DNA from: Dipetalonema caudispina
Lineage: Eukaryota; Nematoda; Chromadorea; Rhabditida; Onchocercidae
Direction of reading: 5' to 3'
NCBI GenBank assembly: GCA_013365325.1
Contig: JABVXV010000023.1
Span: 186,001-250,000 of the forward strand
Length of the DNA stretch: 64,000 nt
Part shown: piece after piece, positions 1 to 14,230 of the stretch
Layout of the letters: the number at the start of each line of letters is the position of its first letter
How positions within the stretch are numbered: the first letter of the stretch is position 1
Position numbers and translations under genes: made by a program
Notes under the pieces: generated by a model
Seen by the model: the letters and a program-made list of their open reading frames with translations, nothing else
Told to the model about the DNA's origin: nothing
The model's database searches: none

Positions 1-2100
1 AAGGCTATTTTCAACTAAATAAGGCTGGTAAAGAGATAAATAGGATGCTACAATGGCCCAATATATTTATATTTATCTTGAAATTTTTCAGAGGAAAAAA
101 AATAAGCTTTGGCATACATTTAAAAAGCTTTAGTAGCATCGGATAATGTAACCGATCGGATGAAATGTCATATTAATAACATATAACTGCTTTCCTCAAA
201 TGTAAGATTTTCTTGTATGTTGAAAATTTCTTATCTTAAAAGAATTCAAATACTTGTAATTTTTAAATTTTCAACCATTCCATTCTTATTTTGTTGTGAT
301 AGAGGAGAAAGTGAACGGAAACTGTTCATTAAAATTATTAATTTTATTGGGTTTCCCTCAGCATTACGAGAAAAGAAAAGATTTGTAATGTGACTGTGAG
401 GCCATCAGTTTGTGATTGAGCAGCTAGGCTTTCTTCATCTATAGCCAAGGGTTAATGATTTGCCTTTCTGCGTATAATTTGATATATCCCTTCCAGTCTA
501 TCTTTCCCTTTCCTTACCAAACAAAGATTTGCTTCCCTTCTTATTTATGAATGCACTGCATAATGCATGCATACATGCAGCTAATTCTCTCGTTAAGTAT
601 GCTATTGGGGAATAGAATGAGAAGCCGGAAAAGTTTATGCTTTCAGATTTTGCAATCCGGACATAATGCGAAAGGATCCACCTCTATTCCTCATCATGTC
701 AATATAAAGCGATTTAGAATTTTTATCCAATTTTCATTTAATTCGGTTCAATCACAACTGCGTATTCGTAAACATTGTTGTCTGTGAGTTCCTCCTAAGT
801 GACCTAAATGGTCATTCATAGGCTCTAATTATTTGATTTAGAAATTGCCTATAAGTTTAAATTTTAGTAGTTATAAGTGATGATGTAAACGTAGGAAGTA
901 ATAATAGGACATTACTGGGAACTAAATCCTTCCTTTTATTTTACAAAATGAGGAATTGATGAGCTTAGTAAAGCCAAGTTTTACAAGCTAAAGACTAGTT
1001 CGGAAAGGGAATTTCCAAGTCATTAGCAAATTTGCACATCAATTGATCGTTAAAGAATGTGAAAAAGAAGGAGGGGAAAGAAAACAGAAACTTAAATCTA
1101 AAATGTAATTTTGCAAAAAAATGTAAAATTTTCATCATCCATTCTTTTCAATCTTCAAAATAATCGTAATTATTTATTTGATTTTACTATGCATTTGAAT
1201 TGCTTTAAAAATAGTATTTTGCTAAATTAGGCAAGAATGAAAAATGTTCAGTGACCAGAAAAAAATTTTTTTTTTTTAAAAAAAAATTAATCCTGATTTT
1301 TAATGAATAAGAAGAGCAATAAATAAATGGGTCAGAAGTTAACAATAATGAATCCAAAATAAATTAAATAATCTTAATCTTAATATCTATTTCCATTTAA
1401 TCCATGAAATATTTTCCTTGATCCCTTTTAAGTATTCCAATATCATTCATTTCTCTCTTTTTGGTAAATCTTATTGAAATGAGGAAAATTTGTCTAACCT
1501 AGGAAATTTTCACGGTTTACTTCACTCTAGTAATATCAAATTCTTGGTCCATTGAGCATGAAAAAGATAAATGCAAAATTACTGGAAGGTTATTTTTCAT
1601 CAACAATAATTAGAAAAGGAAAAAAAAAAAAACATCTGCCTTTGTTGCCATATTTATTTGTAATGTAAAAACTATCATTGTTTAATATCAAACAGCTCAA
1701 CAAAATTTTTTCATCAAAATTCTATGGCGAATTTCATGAGAGAATCTTAGGTACTCAACAAATTTTTAAATTCGAATTAAAACAGCACAAATCAAAAATT
1801 CAAAATTTCAATCTCTTTTGTGTCTATATAAGAGGAATTTCTCCCTGGTCAATCTCTTATCTGCAAATTGAGGCCAGTAGTTCGTTTTTTTTTTTCAAAA
1901 TTAAGTAGACAGATACCAATAGGCTAATTCCTATTTACTGGACTTCTAACCGATGAAAATTGGTGCTGAATAAAATTTAACAACTTTCTTGAAATTTATT
2001 ACTACTAATCAAGAATTACGGCATATTTCCAAATATATGGCATTTACGAGAAATATTTGCACCATCGGGAAATTTTCAACTCTAGCTAATTGCTCGGGTT

Positions 2101-2140
2101 GAGAAAGAGAGAGAGAGAGAAAGAGGAAGAAGGAGAGGGA
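2101..2140. repeat. GA-rich microsatellite
   Basis: An imperfect (GA)n purine tract on the plus strand, in non-coding DNA. A similar tract lies at about 7,859-7,895. Confidence 0.8.
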
Positions 2141-5100
2141 TGTTACTCCTATTAACTAATTAAAATTGACAAGCTGAGATGTAGTTGGTAATGTAACTAA
2201 ATCTAATTCATTACTTGCTAATATCTTAAAATTTGATTATCCACTCGAAAATTACGGAATTTCCCGACTGCTGAACATATTTTATGGTTAATAGAAGAAT
2301 GGTAAATGTAAAATTTCTCGACTGATACATTTGCAATTATAAATGTAAGCGACTTTAGCGAAACTGTAAATAGAAGGAAGCATAAGGATAACATATGGAA
2401 TGAAAGAATTTATCATTCATTCAATGCCATCATTTTCAAAATGGCAAACAAAGAGTAATCTTATAAATGTCATTTATTTATTTGAAAAGAAAAAAGAGAA
2501 GATTTGAGTATTTTTTGAAAAATTTTTCTTTCCTTTTTTTTTTTTTTTTGAAAAAGTTAGGATAAAATTAAAAAAAGAAAATAACGAAGATGGAAATGAT
2601 ATGACTTATGCAGCAAAAGTAAACAAAAAATCTTTTAGCGAAAATAAACAATCTTTATTTTACCTCAAGGAACATATTTGGTAATGAAAGGAATTGTGCA
2701 GCAAGAATGAAATTTTGAAAATTTCATTTCATTAGCTAAGAAAACTAAATTTATGTTCAAAAATTTAATGGAACATGTATAAATCAAAATTCAAAATTCT
2801 GCAAGGAAAATGAATAAATGAAATCAACCATCTGTTGAAATAAGAAGTAAAGATTGATGAATGAAACCACTAAATTCGAAATTTATTTTGAGTTTCGCAT
2901 TTTATCGGTAAACTATTTAGTTTTAATAATTTAATCGAATTTGTTTTTATCTTTCAATTTTATTGCATCAGTTTTTGGAAACAGAAATAGTGTGATATTG
3001 GCGCAAAAGTCGTTCAGTAAGCAATTCATTCTCTTGCAATATCCCTCACTATTCACTGATCAACGCAATATGTAATAAATCAAAATTTTGTTAGCTATTT
3101 GCAACAATAAGAGCTCATCGACCTGACAGGAATCGATGATCCGTTCATTGAATTATACTTTAATCCGATTGATTCTATTATTGCAAACATGCAAATATCG
3201 GGAGATTAGTGAGAAACAGGAGGGAAGGGCTCCAATATTTACCATATATTTTTTTGTATCGGAAATGATGAATTCATTTAAAAAAAGACAAAAAAGATGG
3301 TAAGAGTAAGGGAAAGAAAATGGATTTATGAACCGAAATTACTCTTTTCAAGCAGTATTTGTACTATTTCTGCCAAAACTATTCCATGGTAAATTTAGCA
3401 GGAAGAGTTAAAAGTGAGCCTAGACTAAAAAGGCATTTGGAATCTTCTATTTCACATTTTTTCAAGTTAAGTTTAATTTTCATTTATAATAGTTATCCTT
3501 CCAGTAACAATAATGATAGTTCGAAATGATTTGTTGATCGTTCATATCATTAACATGAATGAAATCGGTTGAGAAATCGTAGAAAAGTCAATTTCAACAA
3601 TTTAGTGTAAATTAAATTGATATTTCGATCATTATTTGTATAAGTAATCAAGAAATAAAAAATAATTCAATTTAAGGTCAACCAATTTCCTTTTATTTCT
3701 TATGCATTTCAGAAAAAAATTCAACAACCAGTTTTCTCTTTTTAATTTCTTTTTCTATGAAAATCTTTTAATTGGAAATTTTCCTATGCAACACTTAACG
3801 AAAACATAAAAATAGAATTTTTATAAAAATCTTTTACTTTTAACTAAAGTACTTAAATTCAGGAATTTCACTTCCATTTTACTTATATTTATAGATACTT
3901 TAGGTTTAATTTCACTTAAATACCACGTTTTAATGGAGAAATTGGCTAATTGCAAATTTCAAAAGAATTTCAAAAAGAACATGAAGGAAGTTTGAACCCG
4001 ATATGTAGTCATAAATGAGAAAAAAACTGCAAATGCATTTGTCGAAATTTGAGAAGTACCATACTTTTTCTTTTGACTTTGCTATAAGAATCACCAGGTG
4101 GTACTCAAAATCAGAATTAGACAGGTAGGAGGTCAATATAATTTGCTCACTGTTTGCTTAACTTAAGTGTAATTAGAAGCTCTTAGAAAAACATTACCTT
4201 CCACACTAATCGTTTCTGAGAGACTAATGGATCGATGAACAAATCTACAAACAAACAAAAGGATATAAGGTAAACAAACTTGTAACTTTTCAAATAGCGC
4301 CTTAAATGATTCAGAGAATTACTCATATTCAGGATAAACCGGATGTTAACAAAACAAAAAAATTAATTAACCATTTAATCTTGGCCAATAGGAAAATTTG
4401 TAGAAATTATCAAACATTTCTTGAAATGAAAAATTCCTTGCTTCGATTCAATTTCAAAAAGTTAACAAATAATCCGCGGAGATTATAAAACTAACATTGG
4501 ATTTGTGCTATTCCAGTAGATATCCGGAAGACGTCGAGCATTAACAGTAGTACCATGATTACTGAACATATCCAGTATCAAAGTAATCAGAAGATTTATT
4601 AACATGACGATAAGTCGTCATTGAAAGCATCCGAATAAAAAAAAAAGGTTTTTTCCTTTTTTTTCTTTTTTTTTGTTCTTTTTGTTTTTGTTCTTCCTTA
4701 CACCAAGAACGACTGTTAAATAACAGTGATGTTTAATCCTTTACTTTTACCAAACCATCAAAAATTTTCGAAATCTGAAATTGATCTTTGCTCAAATTAA
4801 TGATATAATACGATGAACAAAAGCTTTGCAAGCACTTTTCGAAATATATGTTTATAAATCGTCATTTTCTATTTTTGTAAATATTTCAAAAAAAAAAAAA
4901 AAAAAAATGGCAATTAGAGATTTCCAATTCAAAAATCTTCATTGAAATGTTGAATTACATTCTAATAAATCACTTTTTCCGTCAGAAGTATGCAAATTTT
5001 AAAGCTAATTAATTATGAAACATATCATTGCTTCACACATTTTCCAGTCGCTCAATTTGAATAAAGCAATTGTAATACATTTAATTATTAAAATGAGGCC

Positions 5101-6366
5101 ATAAAACAAATGAGTTATAGTGAACATAGCGAAATCGCTTATTACTAAATCTCAAATAGCGGATTATGACAGATTGTATCCGTCCCGGAACAAACTTATC
5201 TATCATTATTAGACAGAGATTGAATGATTAACATTAGTAATTGCAAATACTTAGATTTCTAGCAAAACTGGAGCTTTACTATTTAAAAACTTAAAAATAC
5301 TTTTAAAAAGATTATATTGCACTATAAACCGAAATTATATTCTAAATATATATACAAGAAGCACATTTTCTGATTATAAATACGAGTTTTCTGCTCAGAA
5401 GATTAAAATTTAATCTACGGCATAAGATTCATTAAATCAAAGAAAAAAAAATCTCTGCAATGGTTGAAAAAGTTGAAGAGATTAAGTGACATTTGTTCAA
5501 TGTGAATTAGGTTTTTAACCCCATAGAATACACCACTATGACCTCTTTGAAGAATTACAGAACGAGTAATAAAGGCAATGTTTTATCATTTATCGCTTTA
5601 TAACTGAAAAATACAGTGATTTTTAATCATATCATTTTAAAGGAAATTTTGTTTAATTCAATTAAATATATTATGCATATACAATATATTATACAGGCCA
5701 TAAAATTTTAACCAAAAAAAAAAATCAAAGAAATAAAATCTATGCGATGCATGAACTAAAATTTCTACAGTGACCTCTTTCTATGCTTCTCTGTCCCCCT
5801 TCTTGCCCTATCTTTTATCCATTAAAATTTATTATCGTTTTCTGTAAAGTGGTAAGAAAAGTGTTCTTTTTCAAATTATAAAATATGCACTTGAAAGGCC
5901 AATTTATGTTGTAATTTTTAAGGGATGAGAGCGGTAGAGGAGTGCAAAATGATTATTTCCATTTCTTTACCTTATAGATCTTCCATCCTTTCCTGCTATT
6001 GGTTGCTTTAAATTTAATTAAATTTCATTATCTTTTTCCATCTTAATTTATCCACTTTTTCCCATTTACTATGAAATATCGATGAACAACGTTTGCATCG
6101 ATTAAATTAATTATTTTTTCTTTGATATTTGAAGTATAACTTTTAAATTCTTTTTAAAATTTGAAATTATTATCGTTATGAAATAAATATTGTTTGGATA
6201 TAAATCACATTTCAGAAGTTTCGTTTAAATATCAAATTTAATCACAACAACATCCCCTAAATAATAATTAAAAAACGGTACTGATAATCGATCGGTTATT
6301 AGATAGAGGTAAACGGAAACAGAAACAGCGGACACATGCGCCATATCAACGGTATGGAAATGATGA

Positions 6367-6388
6367 ACGGACGGACGGACGGACGGAC
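6367..6388. repeat. (ACGG)5 tetranucleotide repeat
   Basis: Five perfect ACGG units followed by AC, unusually GC-rich for its surroundings. About 90 bases downstream (6,470-6,590) lies a long stretch built of ATA/AAT/TGA-type trinucleotides. The open frame across both is a by-product of the repeats and is not called a gene. Confidence 0.85.
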
Positions 6389-7858
6389 ACATTGCCTTGC
6401 AACAACTGAGGCGTGGCTTTTCAAATTCGTTCGTTATATCGTGAACACGCCCAGGAATTACATTCCCATTATAATTATTATTATCATAATAATAATAATT
6501 AATGATAATCGTGATAACAACAACCAGAACATTATTACAACAGTGATAATAATAATGATAATAATAATAATGATAGTGACAGCAATAATGATTTCTTATT
6601 ACTATTATTGTTCATATTTACGAAAAGCAATGCAAACTTTAAACTTCAGAGATATTGTAATAAAATTCGAGTCATTGTAGTGAAATATTGACAAATGTTA
6701 GAAGGCATAGGAATTAATTAATAAGAGAAAAAGAGAGAGGTTCCCTAAAACTCAATTTTTTATTGTGGTGATAAATGATGGAATGACTTTCATAGGTCTA
6801 TCAATGCTACCTTCTTTTAATCTTCTCAATAAAACAACACAATTTCGGAAAAAAAAAAATTAAATCTCACCTTAAATCTATAAATTTTTGCCTTTTTCAT
6901 TTTTTATCATTTCTTCTATTCTTCTACTGTTTCCGTTATTCTATCATAAAATAGGTTGGATGGATGTTTTTCAAAAAAAAAAAATGACGAATTACAAATC
7001 GTAATCAGTCATCTTTGGAAAAACATCGTTTCTTGTAATTATAGAAATGATGTCAGAGTCGATTGATCCTATGCTATTGAATGACGACAGTTTGTCAATC
7101 GAATAATCATAAAAAGAAATTTTGATGTCGTAAAAATGAACCATCTGTACCTTAGATGACTAAATTTATCCGCTGAAAACATAGATAATCTGAATTCAAT
7201 AAAGAAACCTGCCTTCTAATCCTGAAATTCAGTGAGGAAGATTCTTCAATTAAACCTACATTGATTAATTTAGTCAAGGATCATCTGAATTACAATTATG
7301 TTGAATTGCTGATTTCATAAACTTAAAAATCTTAACTAATTTCATCCATATCCCAGAATATGAACTTTGAGAATCTCAACTGAATCAATTCATATCCTAG
7401 AATATAAGCCGTGAAGGATCTCGATTTCTAAACTGTGTTAATGGTGTGCGTTAGTTTCGGTAATAATTAATATTAAAATTTAATATACAATCTTATTTCT
7501 GGAATCCATGTCCAACAATCGTAATTACTTTTATTCATAAAAGTAAAATTAAGAGATCATTTCAACACTTCTTTACCACTCTCTTATAAATGATATTAAG
7601 ATCATAAAAATTTGAACTTTCTCATAATTTTCGAAATATGAAAAATATTGAGATTTGATTTCAAATTATTACTGAAACAGTGGGAGTAGTATTGATGACA
7701 GTGATAATGGTGGTGATTGTCTGTAAAACGAGATTGATCGGGGAACATTGTTTGTTCGTTTTGTTGCAAACCTGTTCTTTTTCATCTTTTTCATTTAATC
7801 GCTTTCGTCCCGAGATTTACTATTTAAGTGGTATGTCTTAGCACACACATAAAAGACA

Positions 7859-7895
7859 AGGAGAAAGAGAGAGAGGGAGAGAGAGGGAAAGAAAA
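7859..7895. repeat. GA-rich microsatellite
   Basis: A purine tract of imperfect GA units in non-coding DNA, similar to the one at 2,101-2,140. Confidence 0.75.
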
Positions 7896-10865
7896 GAGAA
7901 AATGGCAACTGTTTTTCATGTATGTAGAAATGCATTCAAAATTGTTTTAAAAAAATATTCAAAAACTGCGAAAATTTTAGCACCATCACAAACATTTTAT
8001 ATCCAATAAATTTTCGGAATTGTTAAATTTTAAAACTTTACTTATGTGATTTACTTATTGAAAATTCCATCCATCGTTCACGGAGATAGCTAAAGAAACA
8101 TTTCTCAATGTCCAAAAGATGAAATGTGATGCAAGACATGGCCAACAAATTATATCCTTTACTTAGATGGCTAACATTGCCGAAGTAATTTCATGAAAAA
8201 CAGGAAGAAATAGTGACTTTTTTCTTTCGTATAAAAACTCGACTGCTGCACTTTTCTTGGCTTCATATTTACATTCAAGTACATTTAATTAGGTAAATGA
8301 GTAGAAATAGCACGAAAAGCTGCGATGCAACTGTCAAGAGCCATAAATGTCGTAAGAAATGGTCATTGTAAAATTTAAAGAATAAAATTCTAATAGCTTA
8401 TTGACTTTAAGTCAACCAGAAATCAAATAATATTTACGATGAAGGTCAGAGGAGCGAAATGTAAATTTTGAAAAATGAATTATTTCCTGGAAATTTCAAA
8501 TGAGATAATTCCTTCAGTTCCGCAGAAATTAATTTCCACGAAACAAAAGGAATAGGGAAAGACTAATTAATAATGATACTACACAAAAAATGGAATGTGT
8601 TTTTCGGTTTAGGAAAACTTCTTTTGGGAAACAAATATCTCAAGAAGATCTTTTGTTTTTGGAAGGTAATGATTAGAGTGTCAATATGTTAATGAAATTA
8701 ATTGTATATAAAAAATGTTCCACAAATTTGGAAGGGAGAAATTTTCAATTTTGGAATTAGCATTTTATCTTTTCAGCAATTTAATTCAAATTTTAATGTT
8801 CTCTTCAGTCCCTCAGAAGGAGTCTAGTTAAAATTAAAGGATATCATGATGCACATTTCCCATGAGTGATCAGAATTTGGCAAGAAGATAATAGAAGGCC
8901 TGATACTTGGGTATCAGATCTATGTTTTTTTTTTTTTTTTTTTTGGCTAAACTCCGTCTTCCGATTCAAAATTCTATCCAATTCGATCCATAAAAAAGAA
9001 ACATTCAGAAATGATTTTATCACATTGAATGGTATTATTTGATCATAATGTTCCAAAAACGCCTATAACCTTGTCAAATGGAGAAAGTAGAAATGCATGA
9101 AATAATTTACATAATTTCATTTATGTATCTTTTCCACTTCGCATTGAATCATCCCGTAAATTTAGATTAGAGTAAAAACTACTAATAAATCATTCCAACG
9201 TGAAAAAAAATCATTTCCGAATTTTTTTTTTTTTTTGTTCTTGCGGCATCAAAGAGATGCAAGAGAGGAAATAATTTGAGCTACCATTGCATTGGTTAGA
9301 TGGAGAGAAATATTAAAGGGTAAAGAAAAAAATAAGAGGGAACTGTCACTTAGGACTAAAACCAGTTTGATCTTCGGGTATGAGAATTAAAATGGAAACT
9401 ATCATAAATTTACATTTCATCCACGAAAAAAATATTCATTTTTTGAGCAGAAACAGAATGGTGAAAAAAAACGAAACGTTTTTTTGGGTAATTCATTTCC
9501 TATTTTTATTTGTCCTTGTCTATCATGACATTTCAATTACGATGGAATATGAAAGCAAAATGTACCATTCTGCGTTTGTTGTGCAATTTGGTTGGGAAAT
9601 GAAAATCGAATGTGGGTAATTCATAACCTATCTCCAATTAATAGTTTACACTTTAAATATCAGTCTAGCAAAAATTTCGAACAGTAAGATAATGCCTTTT
9701 TATTGATTGTATTAGTAAAAAATCAAAACAAAGAGTTGGTGATAATCATCGAACCCTTATTTGATAAGTGATAAAAGTAAGATGAAATCAAAATGGATAA
9801 TTAGTTCTCTGATTGAATAAAGAAATAAGGCACCAATCATTATCATCGTGGAACTTTGATAAATTGCAAATATTCTTGGAATGACACTTTTGGAAATTTC
9901 CATTTTTTTCCTAAACTGAATAGATAAAGAAGAAGATGAGAAAAAGAAGGGATAATAGAAGAGAATGGATAGAGAGAGAAAGAGAGAGGATAATGAAGTG
10001 AATAGATGAAGTTACCTATTCTTACCTGTAATTGTGACCACTTAGTTATAATGTGTTTCTAGCAATCAAACTGAAGGAATATTGTACTATAATTGCCCTT
10101 TCCGTAAAAGATGAAAGAATGTAACCGCTGCATCATCAAACAACAAGTAAGGAAACAAACAGATCAGATTGCAGCTACTGACTAAAATTTACGACTTCTT
10201 GTGACCACCAATCAATCGGTATCGTCGGAAAAGATAAAACCGAAGAGAAATGACAGCATAGGCGATTCATGTCATTAATATCGTGTTTCTTGCATATTTT
10301 TGTTACGAATATCCGCGTAGTCTGCGATACCGCAAACTACAAATTCCCATCTTGCTACCTTATCAGGTCCCATTCAGCGGATTTGTTTTATCAGTGTTGA
10401 TAAATACAAAGAGATTTGTTCAACTGCCACATTTTCAACATCCTACTAACATTCAACAACCGTTGAAAGTGATCGGTGCAGAATTTGCTGAAAATGGACA
10501 AATTCCCTCATATCTATCGGTACCGAAGGAAACATATATATATATGCATCGATGGGTAAAATGAGTACATTACATGCATGTACATGCAAAGATCTAAAAT
10601 GACATGCATTGCTTGCATTCTTGCATTTTTTGCCACGTTTGTTAGCAGAAATTCAATTTTAGATTCTATTTTGAAGAAATCATTATTTTCAAGTAAGTAA
10701 ATTGTTGACTGGAAACGATGGGATGGTATGTGTAGCATTTGTCGATGAGAAAAAGGTTGGTAACAAGCAATTTAGAAAGCAATAAATAAGTGGAAAATAA
10801 TTAAAATTATTGCAGTAAATAAGTAATTTAATAGGCAGTTGATTTATCCAAATAATCAAGTATTA

Positions 10866-10903
10866 AATAATAATAATAATCGCAATAATAATAATAATAA
10901 CAA
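10866..10903. repeat. (AAT)n trinucleotide microsatellite
   Basis: Interrupted AAT/ATA repeats with one CGC interruption, in non-coding DNA. Confidence 0.75.
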
Positions 10904-13900
10904 GCCAAGTGGCAGTTTAGCAAATTTGCCCAGACATTCCCTCTCTGACCTTAGTAATTCCTTAATTTCCCTAGAAAGCAAATAACTTCCATCAAATAAA
11001 TTGGGACGAAGAGAAATATGATCAGCTAAAAAAGTTTCAAAACAATTACTAAGGCCTCAACATTTTCTGGCTTGTTATGCAAGTTCGCATGTTTAAAAGT
11101 CTCAAATTAAACTTCACAAATCCAAATTATCGTTACTTAATTTCTTTTAAAGATATTCCTCATTACTTATTTACGATATCTTTGCTTGCTTGATATTTGA
11201 TTTTCTTAAAATTTTCGAATTATTAGCACTTTTCTAATGACAATTGTTCACACTGGACAGACATTTCGTTAGTTATTGTTAAAATTTCAGTTTTTACAAC
11301 TTGCAAATTTCTTTCTAAGTAGGAATGAAATCAAAAATTCAATTTGATAGTACCATAGTATTTATCCTTCAAATAATTCTTTCTGAAAGAAACTATTTTT
11401 CAAATATCACTCCACAAATCTTTACTTCAATAGGCTTTTAATAGCTAATACATTACAATTCTAATATCATTCAGTAAAACTATAATACTGTATTTTAAAG
11501 AAAATTTAAATCTGTTTTGGAAAGTTTAAATTCTCTCAAAAAGGTAAATTTTACGCGCTGATTGTGCTTTCACAATCCAATACATTGTTGTTAATAGTTA
11601 AAAAGACTGCCGAATGATTTTTCATGAAATTAAACTCTTTCTGTAGGTTGCCCGTATGACTCATAAATAAACAACCAAAATTCTTGTTTTCATAGCCAAA
11701 TTTAATAGGACCAATAAGGCTACAACCAATTTCAATGATCAAAGAAAAGAAAGCCTAATGAACCGAAACGTCGTTTCTTTAGCAATTTAAAAATATAGAA
11801 CATCTTAGATTACGATAGGATAATTTTTTATTAAACTTTAAAAGCGCAAAAGAAATGCGAATGCTGCTGGTGGGAACGATCAGAAATGAAATACATGAAT
11901 TCAAAATTTCTATTATTAAGACAGTTTAAAGTCCTTCTTCCCTGCACAATAGATTTTTGAACATTTGAATACTTTTTAAATTGATGGATTTAAAAAAGAA
12001 ATTCTATTTTGAAAAGTAATATTACAGATATTTCCGAATTTCCACGAAAAATACATTCCGGTTTTTTCCATATGAATCAAAAACAGCTGGCAATTATTCA
12101 TTCTTAGAGAGACATCATTAATGAGTAACAACAGCAAGTCATCCATCCTAATCAGTTTTTCAAAATTTTCAGCCTCTTTTTTTATACCACTAAATTCTGA
12201 AATTTTAATTTTAATTCCGCTTTAATTGTCGTTCTTCTATAGATTGCATTATACATTTACTGTTCTATTTAGTCATTTCAAGAATAAAGTATCATGATTT
12301 TTCTAAAAAGATTGAAACTAGCGAACTTCCATTTTACAAAAAAGTTAAGAATTGAAAACTTAGCAGGCTTCAAAAGTTAAATTCGACGATTTTGTATTTA
12401 TTAGGGAACATCAATAAAGTTCAAATCATTAAAGAACTTATTTTGTATTATATTACTTTCAATTTTCAAAAAAAGATTTTATGCAAATTTTGTGGACAAG
12501 AAATGAAAATAGCAAATATTTAGGTTTATAGCAGAAAATCTGATAATCTAAGAAAATGCACTGAAAAGTGTAATAAATTGAAAGACGAAAGGAAGCGCAC
12601 ATATTGCGTGTCTCATACTAACATATAATTTGAATATTGTAATGACAGCAATAAATGAGTGGTATTTTTTTGGCTTTTAGATGTTTTTAAAAAGGATTTA
12701 TTACAGTTGTAAATTTTGTTTTCTCTTTGAAAGAAACTATTGGAATTTTTATTGAAATTTTAAATTCAACTCCAAAAAGATAAGAAATGTAAAGTTTTTT
12801 TAGGAAATAATTAGATATTAAAATTTTTAAAAACAGTATAAATCACAGTAACAACATGAAATTTCAGGTATTATTTTCTCGATATTTAAAGAATTTGGCC
12901 TATATCTACAGTTATATCCTAAGACAATTTGTCGTTTGCATATTTTTGTCGATTAATGATGTCCACTTTCGCCCTTCAACCAAAATATTTTAACTTTCCT
13001 TCATCTTTTCATCTGAATTGAAATCTTCCTGCTTAATTAGCAAGAACTTTCATGTTTCAGTTAATTAACAAAATAGAAATCTCTCCCAGTTAGTTTTAAA
13101 TTATCGATAATGAATGTTGGAGTATACAAATGAAATTTAAAAATGATAATATTTGATGACAAACATGTCATATTGGTACACTACTATAAGATGATATATA
13201 AGCAAGAATTAATAAAAATATAAAACAAATTATTCAAATAATCGGACTTATGCATCTAATTAAAAGATTTCAGTGCAAAATAAGACTGAACATATCATTA
13301 AATGGACCGATAAGAGATCACCTGCATATTGAGTTATCGAGAGATCTCAAATAATCCCGGAAAAGATAAATATTTCGAATGAATAGTATAGGATAGTAAG
13401 AAGAAACACGGAGATTTTTTTTTAGTTGTATTTTATGGATCATAATCGGCAATAATTAAGTCCATCCATTTTATAGACTGTAACAATTAAAATGGATTGA
13501 GAGAAAATATTATGAAAAGACGTGATATTTCAAAATAATACTTTCTTTTTTCTTCATAGATCACTTTTTTTTACTGAAAATTGCTCCATTTCGATTATCT
13601 TCTGAAATTTAAGAATCGCTCAAAATTGTTGGTAAGGTAATAATAATATATGATCATCTTCGAGAGAATTGTTGTAGTTATCAATTGTATCCTATGTTTG
13701 TTTCTGAGCTATGCCTGAACTATTTCTTTCTTGAAAGCATTGAAGAATAAAAAATGATGGAAGAGAAAAGATGAGAGGATTGCGAAGAATTTCAAAAAAA
13801 TTTCACAGTTCTTTGCTTCATTTCACAATTACTAATCATAGATCAAAAGAAAGCCTATCTGTCAGAAGCATTGATTTCACAAAACGAAATACGAAGCCAT

Positions 13901-14207
13901 GCAGAGAGGCTTTAATTTCAAATTTCATTTCAATTTAATTTTCTCCTGGAATGACCGATAACGCATAGTCCCATATGAAATTGATTCTATATTTTCGTTA
14001 CAGATAAGACTGAATGCCAGCCACCATCTCCCTCAAAAAATAATAGTTTTTATTAAAGTTTATCAATCAAACATTTAACCTATTAAGAAGATATTTTGTT
14101 ATCACAATGAATATGGTAAAACTATCAATTGACTCTAACCCATTTAAACTTATTAGCGTCATCCTTATTTTCTTGTGAAGAATGCTCAAAATGCTTCGCA
14201 GATCAAA

Positions 14208-14230
14208 AATTCCGGAATATTTCCGGAATT
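14208..14230. repeat. Perfect 23-bp dyad of two TTCCGGAA sites
   Basis: Two copies of the self-complementary octamer TTCCGGAA, three bases apart, sit in a perfect dyad with 10-bp arms (AATTCCGGAA, spacer TAT, TTCCGGAATT). CCGGAA is the ETS-domain factor core, so a paired regulatory site is conceivable. No adjacent gene is known. Confidence 0.5.

Noticed and set aside
551..787. Open frame with repeated ATGCATGCA motifs nearby
   Set aside because: Composition is random-like, with no splice or family support. TGCATG motifs are too common in AT-rich DNA to claim RBFOX-type regulation.
6336..6680. 114-codon open frame rich in Ile and Asn
   Set aside because: Built from the ACGG and AAT microsatellites; low-complexity peptide.
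10283..10564. 93-codon open frame
   Set aside because: No family resemblance, no convincing start context, and overlapped by another frame on the opposite strand. Likely chance.
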